A DNA stretch of 64,000 nt from Polytrichum commune (Eukaryota > Streptophyta > Polytrichopsida > Polytrichales > Polytrichaceae): positions 4,338,001-4,402,000 of the forward strand of contig OX485804.1 of NCBI GenBank assembly GCA_950295325.1, in the 5' to 3' direction. The position numbers and the translations under genes are program-made. Under the pieces are notes generated by a model. It was not told where the DNA came from and did no database searches. It was given only the letters and a program-made list of their open reading frames with translations. Below are positions 58,222 to 64,000 of the stretch, one piece after another (within the stretch, counting starts at the first letter, position 1; each line of letters begins with the position of its first letter).

Positions 58222-61200
58222 AACCCAATTGCCCCACAATCTCCCCAAACACAAGTATTATGTGCCTAAGGGGGGAACCATCGCACCCATCATATGAGCC
58301 GCTACCGGAGGTAATTCTAGAGACTCAATTACACCCAAGCAATATGAGTGAGGGAAATGTTTACAATGACATTTTAATTGATATTGGTTTAGATAGCCTA
58401 CCGCATCATGAGATGAGAGGGATAGGGATAGGAATTATGCTTTCAACCAAGGACAAGTAGCTCAAGGGGTGAACACACCAATACGAAATTATGCTAATAG
58501 CCTCATTGCACTAGGGAAACACGTGCTAACCCCAAACCAAGGAAGGATTTGGGAGTTCCAAAACAAGTCCCCTTTAGGGAGGAATGAAATTGCTAAGGAT
58601 ACTTATTGTGTAATCAATTATGAAGTGGAATTTTTTTACACACAACATCTGTGGCCTCAATGACCCGGAAAACATTAGGTGTTTTATTAATTCATTACCA
58701 CCCAAAGCAGATATTGTGATGATTCAAGAGCACAACCTTCGAGGGAACTTAATGGAAAATATTGGAACAAGGCTTATTGCCAGGGTTTGCAAGTTGGGTC
58801 TTAGAAGTAGCCCCGAGAGAGCGCAGTTGGCTTAATCCCAATGCAGTGGGTAAAGGGGGAGAGGGGAATCCTCATCGCTCATAAAATTAATATGCTAAAC
58901 TAGTTACTGATCGTGGATCCCTCTACGACAATAAAGTAGTGTGGATAAAAATAAAAGGTGTTGAGGGAGGTAATATAGGGATCGCATGCGTATACGCATT
59001 TAATATCCTCTTGGAGCAAAGATACCTATGATATATAATGATGGATTCCCTACTCAAGGGTTGCGGTTGGATTATAGGGGGGGACTTCAACATGGCCGGA
59101 AGCCCACAAGACAAGTCAAATGACTCTGGTAGAGCAATTAGTGAGGTAGAAAGATCCACATGGAACAAATTACTCAATGCCTTTCAAATTCATGACTCCT
59201 TTGCACATGAAGGAGGCCCTCAGTTCTCATGAAATAATAGGCAAAAAGACTTGCAAGGTTGGACAAGTTTTACACCCCAAGCCATAGTAGACTAGGTTTT
59301 CACCACAAGTCATACTACATTCATGGGTATTCAGTAGGATTAGACCATTCCCCAATATAAATGAAAGTATGCATTGGCAATGGTGAAGTGAGAGTTTTGG
59401 CATTCAAATGAAATATAAAACACATGAAAAGGGACATTATAGATAAACTCAACGAAAAATGGGCCAGTCTACCAACACATGCATTTTTTTCTTCTACAAG
59501 TTGAGAATCATATCTAGGCTATATAGGCAATATAGCAAGTATAAGGCTAAGTAGCTCAGAAGGGAAGAGCTAGACACTAGAGCTAACCTAGAAATTAATA
59601 TTGCTAGGTCACATGAGGATTTGTATAACGTAGATAAACAAGGGGAAGTCAACCTCCTCCAAAACACATTCGATGGCATTGAGACTAGCAAAGCAAGAGG
59701 TGCAACCATTAGAGCACAAGTGAAGTGGCAGAAAGTAGGGGACAAATGTTTAGCGGAATTTTTTAAGTCAGGTAGGCAAAAATACTGCCAAACAATCATC
59801 TCAGTTCTCAAGGACAAACATGGACGAATTTTCACACATAAAAAAGATTATGGAAAGAATTCGTCAGGATTTTTATAAGGAACTCTATAGACATAAGGAG
59901 GTTTCAGAGGGGGCCATTCAAGAAGTGTTGTAGGGAATCCCGGCTAAATTTACGGATGCAATGAATGTTACCTTGACTAGAGAGATTACAGAAAATGAGT
60001 TATCCTCCGCTTTGACATCTATGGCTAATGGGAAGCCCTATGTCATGATGGAATACCCATGGAAGTTTTTAAGAAACTCTAGCTAACAATAGGTAATGAC
60101 TACCATATAATGATTCTTGGGGGGATTGAAAACAAGACATCCCAAGAAGGGGTCACCAAAGGACTTATTGTTTTGATTCTCAAGGAGAGGGACTCACATG
60201 ACCTTAATCTCTAGCTTCAAATCACGTTACTCACGTCAATTTATAAAATCTATGCCAAAACCTTGTAGCTTAGGCTTCAACCAATGTTAAGCGATGTTAA
60301 CAGCCCAGAATAAACGGTGTTTTTACCCCTCAAGTACATTTTGGACAACATTGTATTAACCCAAAAAACTCTCCACTGGGTAAAGGTTTCTATGCTACCT
60401 ACAATATTCCTAAAACTAGATTTTTCCAAAGCATATGACAAGGTTATGGGAATAAATGATAAATTTGTTAACTGGGTCAAACTACTTTTTGGTAATGCAT
60501 CCGTTGCCATTAACCTTAACGACAGCCCAGGCAATAAGTTTAGCATTGAGAAAGGGGTTAGGCAAGGTTGTCCACTAGCGCCCTACATTTTTCTCGTAGT
60601 AGAGGAGGTCCTTACCCACATTATTAAGAAAGCAGTCTTGGAGGGTAGAATCAGAGGAATCTCGCTTCCACGGGGGGAACAACAAAGTATTTTACAGTAT
60701 GTGAACAACTTTTTGTTCATGATGAGAGGGGACAAGAGATTCATTGACGAACTAGTACGTTTGCTCAAAAAATTTATGATGCCTTAGGATTGGAGATAAA
60801 CTGGGAGAAATTTTGCGCATATTGGTTCGACAAATACACGCACAAGTGAGAGTGGTTTGCAAGATACAGCTGGCAATGGGCAAAAGAGGGAGACTTTTCA
60901 AAACTCCTCGGCACGCCGTTTGGCCTTTAACCTACATACACAGGACATTGCCCAGTTCCTTTATGCCAAAATCTCAAAAAAAATTTGTTTATTGGAGTAC
61001 CATGAAACTTTCATTCCCAAGAAGAGCTTTAATCTACAACCATGTGTTTCTCTCCACTTTGTGATTTTTTATATTAGTCTTTGGGGGGGGGGTCCAACAA
61101 AATTCTAGTGAAGATTAGAGGAGGTATCTGTAACTATTCGTAATTATCTTTGATCCGGAAAAGAACAACACACCCGCCTTAAAGTTAGCTGGAAATAATG

Positions 61201-62830
61201 TTGTTTAAAAAAGAAATATGCAGGGTTAGGGCTTGTAGACCCGGAGGCTGCCAAGACCAGTCTCTTTTGCAAATGGATAGTTAGGGCTATGAAACCAAGA
61301 GAGTCCAACCTTCAACTCATGTTCAGGTTTTGGTTGGCACGATTCAAACTGCATCAAGGACGTAGCTAAGGGGTTAGCTTAGATTGGTTTATTAATAAAC
61401 AACATCAAGGTTTTCCAGGCTCCAAGATGTGGGGCCACAATAATAAGGCATGGAAGATAATGGTTAAAGGCATGTACCAACTCCCGCACTGCAGTAGGAT
61501 GGAGTTATTGCATTTGAACATATGGTGGTCCGATGGGGTGGAATTACTTAACAAAGGATTCACAAACACTAAAGGCCTTAACTTGTACCAAAATGGCGTC
61601 CAATGCATCGATGACATTTGGGACGGTGAACAACAAAATTTTCCTACATGGGGGCAAGCGTAAGAGAAACTTAATCTCACACCAACGGAGATAGGAGATT
61701 GGGAGGAGCTTATGAACAACATTTATGGCCAATGGCGCCACCTCTTGGACGTTGTCTCATATACTACCCATCCCGGGCAATGAATCGGGTTCTACGTTAA
61801 AGGAGAAGAGGACCCGACCTTTGTTTTTCCAAAGTGCTACCAATTTTGCACCTCCGTGCATGCAATGGCATAATCTTACGTTGCCACTCCCAGTACAATG
61901 TTTTACGGTAGGTACCCACTCACGGTGCCTTAGGGAATGGGAACGCCCTCTTAGGGAGATGGATGGTTTTTCCATGAGGTTAAAATCATCCATTCTAATA
62001 GAGGCCCAAAAAAGGAAGGGGGAAAATAAGGGGAAAAGGAAGGAGTTCATTTTTTCTACGGCAAAGTGGCTACTCTCAGTTGGGGTCCGGACCAATGGAG
62101 ATGGAGTTATGGAGGCCGGTTTCTTGATTATAACACTAAAAAAGGTAGAGACTTCATTATCAGTCGAAACCCGGGAGCCACTCATGCAGTGGGCAAATGG
62201 TACGACAAAGGGCTACCTCCTGGGTAACTATAGGTTCTATTGGTCACAAGTTAGGGATCCGCTCCGGTCCAGAAAAGAGGTTGCTTTCATTTGGTCGATT
62301 TGGCATGAATTTGTTGTTGCTAATGAGTGGAGGGCTTGCATTGCGCTGGCTTCAATTTCCAAGCAATGTGTTTTTTGCCTCCCTAACACGAGCGAGTCGG
62401 TTAAACATAAATTTTGGGACTGCATTCAAGCTAGGAGAGCATGGAGATGGGCCACTTTCATTATGTATGAACTTTGCGGGGTAAGAATTGGCAATTATGA
62501 GAGCTTCAAGTGGAAACAAACATTTTTTGGAGAAAGGATTGCTAAAAAGAATGGCAAAAGTATTAAGATTTGACACCTCCTTAGGGGCATTACTGGACCA
62601 TCTGGATCGAATGGAATGATAAAGTGTTCAACCACGAACAATGGCATGAATCTAAGGATGAACTCATCATTTATGCCAAAGCAGCATGGAACTAGGTGAT
62701 TAAACAGATCAAGATTAGCAACTTCTTTGCGGTGGCCATGCTCCAGGGTTTTGACAAAACTTGGGGTGATAGGAATGTTCTGTGTAGGAGGCACAATTTG
62801 CATATTAAGTGGAATTGAAAAAGGCAACAT
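58222..62830 (+). mobile_element. LINE family B, nearly full length, inactivated
   Basis: Ordered remnants of one non-LTR retrotransposon. 58222-58570: ORF1-like acidic segment. 58612-59330: AP endonuclease with THNICGLNDPENIR, DIVMIQEHNLRGN and IIGGDFNMAGS (about 59065-59100). 59621-59878: linker with ATIRAQVKWQKVGDKCLAEF. 60180-60787: reverse transcriptase with LDFSKAYDKV, NASVAINLNDSPGNKF, GVRQGCPLAPYIF and the catalytic box, here YVNN. 61725-62573: C-terminal part with EVAFIWSIWHEFVVANEW and the knuckle CVFCLPNTSESVKHKFWDC (zf-RVT), then WTIWIEWNDKVFNHEQWHES. Both catalytic Asp of the box are Asn, and many stops and frame changes interrupt it, so it is dead. The layout matches plant L1-type LINEs. 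Confidence 0.88.
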
Positions 62831-63113
62831 AGTTAGGTGAGCAAGCCCTCTGTGGTGGGTTTTTGTGGCTTTGGGGTTGTCCTTGGCCTGTGGAGTGGGG
62901 GTGGTCCTTGGCTCGATGGGTCCGGGGGGTTGTCCTTGGTGGGGGACGTTTTACTTTCATTCCTCCTTACGTGATGGTGTATCACGTCCGAGGGGTTCTG
63001 CGTCCCCTTGGTGTGGGTGCGTTTTCTTGTTTTAATTCATTTGGCGTTGGCCGGGTTGGCCTTCTGTCTCAAAAAGAAAAAGGAAAAAAAAGATTAAAAA
63101 GAAAAAGAAAAAG
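62831..63113 (+). mobile_element. LINE family B 3' UTR and A-rich tail
   Basis: A G/T-rich stretch (62850-63060) is followed by an A-rich tract at 63073-63113 made of aaaag-type units. This is the expected order of 3' UTR and reverse-transcribed tail. The 111-codon frame at 62863-63198 lies in it and is not a gene. Confidence 0.55.
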
Positions 63114-63297
63114 AGTATTTTGTGCCTTCTCTTCTTTGTCAGAACTCGTGTTCAATGATCCTACCTGTACATATATAGTGATGTCTTTCCATGCTTGAAA
63201 CAATCATAACTTAGCATTTTGGTAATAAAAATCTCCCTGCGGCCTTAAGTACTGACGCAAACCACCAGCAAGTCCTTGCAACATTAAAGTGAACTTA

Positions 63298-63793
63298 CCG
63301 CCACTTCACACACGAGCCAAGAGCTGTGACCATGAAATTGTGAGCGCCCAAAAGGAAGTGTTCAAAGGCCGTCCCAAATCACCTCCAAAATCATGTAGTG
63401 CAGTCACGGACTCTCAAGTGTAGTGTGAAGTCATATATGACCGGGTCCTTAACCAAATGCTATTTCAATAAATTTCTATTCATGCGGGTCCTCACACATG
63501 ATAAAGTAGAATAAATCAGCGGTTATGAGCATTCGGGTCTCCCGGTTTTGTGTTAGGTTTGTCTTCAAGAGGTGGTTTTTGAAAGTAGTCCATGTGACCA
63601 CGAAACATGATCCATTTGATGCCATGTAGGAATCCATGTAGACTTTACATCCATCTTGCATTCACATGTATACTATGTTGGTCCCTCAAGTGTAGTGTGA
63701 AGCGAACTTGGACCGGCTCTGCCTTTTCCACCAATGAGAGTGCTTGAAGTGTGATGGTCACGGGCTCTCAGTCTCATGTGTGTGAAGTGGCCC
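63298..63793 (-). mobile_element. TIR element, inverted copy of 35221-35708
   Basis: Starts 'cgccacttcacacacgagcc' and ends 'tgtgtgaagtggcccttatt'. It is collinear with the reverse complement of 35221-35708 along its whole length, differing mainly by substitutions and short indels. Confidence 0.75.
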
Positions 63794-64000
63794 TTATTGA
63801 TTAACTTTGCGTCCAACCTTTCAAAAAGTGGCTCAATGGGGTTAATTTGGTAAGTTTCCGCAACTATATATAATGAGCTCCCCCCTACCTACTCTCAATA
63901 CCTACTACTCCATAAAAATCCTTATTATTTGCTTCAACATCCTAAGTTTCCGCAACTAGAAAGTAGTAGTCACAAACGCTGAAGTCAATACTGTAGCAGT

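Noticed and set aside
62863-63198. 111-codon frame rich in Gly, Val and Lys
   Set aside because: Produced by the G/T-rich 3' UTR and A-rich tail of the LINE.
1-64000. tRNA and rRNA genes
   Set aside because: No stretch with convincing T-loop and acceptor pairing, and no rRNA core sequence, was seen on either strand.

Overview
The window is nuclear DNA of a land plant. The evidence is one long split gene for a filament-like plant protein (FPP, a family known only from land plants), GT-AG introns of 92-771 bp, an ARGOS/OSR-like growth protein, and a genome dominated by decayed non-LTR retrotransposons and small TIR elements. The divergence of the FPP and OSR-like proteins and the style of the LINEs would suit a non-seed plant (bryophyte, lycophyte or fern), but the species cannot be fixed from the sequence. 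Gene density is low: four convincing protein genes in 64 kb, all on the minus strand.

Layout. 1-4.1 kb: repeats, including a 972-bp solo LTR (2411-3382). 4.98-5.18 kb: an OSR-like two-helix membrane protein, preceded upstream by a 209-218 bp tandem repeat (5277-5838). 7-12.2 kb: non-coding, with a foldback (8736-8883) that could be a small-RNA precursor and the repeat copy that lacks the LTR (10221-10440). 12.26-18.73 kb: the complete FPP gene, 11 coding exons and 1186 codons, with a minisatellite in intron 1. 18.7-21.8 kb: its upstream region and three perfect copies of a 260-bp unit (20973-21755). 22-49 kb: a repeat desert holding LINE relics (family A 23.9-26.6 kb; family B tails at 29.5-30.2 and 31.8-32.6 kb), at least five families of small TIR or foldback elements, a PIF/Harbinger-like element with a TAA duplication (37851-38244) and a 7 x 163 bp array (43.7-44.9 kb). 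49.9-51.2 kb: a ubiquitin-like protein 5 (UBL5/Hub1) gene with a tandemly duplicated 3' flank. 56.5-57.0 kb: a secreted four-cysteine protein with two similar halves, like the beta-gamma-crystallin/MiAMP1 fold, and a TATA box. 58.2-63.1 kb: a nearly full-length but dead LINE (family B), followed by a TIR element that is the inverted copy of the one at 35.2 kb.

The genes do not form a pathway: UBL5 is a splicing factor, FPP a structural coiled-coil protein, the OSR-like protein a candidate growth/ethylene modulator, and the crystallin-like protein a candidate extracellular defence protein. The strongest new material is the set of repeat structures (solo LTR with an empty paralogous site, TIR family expanded into an array), the candidate foldback RNA, and the two small divergent proteins. 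Exon coordinates were set by eye from splice motifs and reading-frame continuity; no database search was possible.
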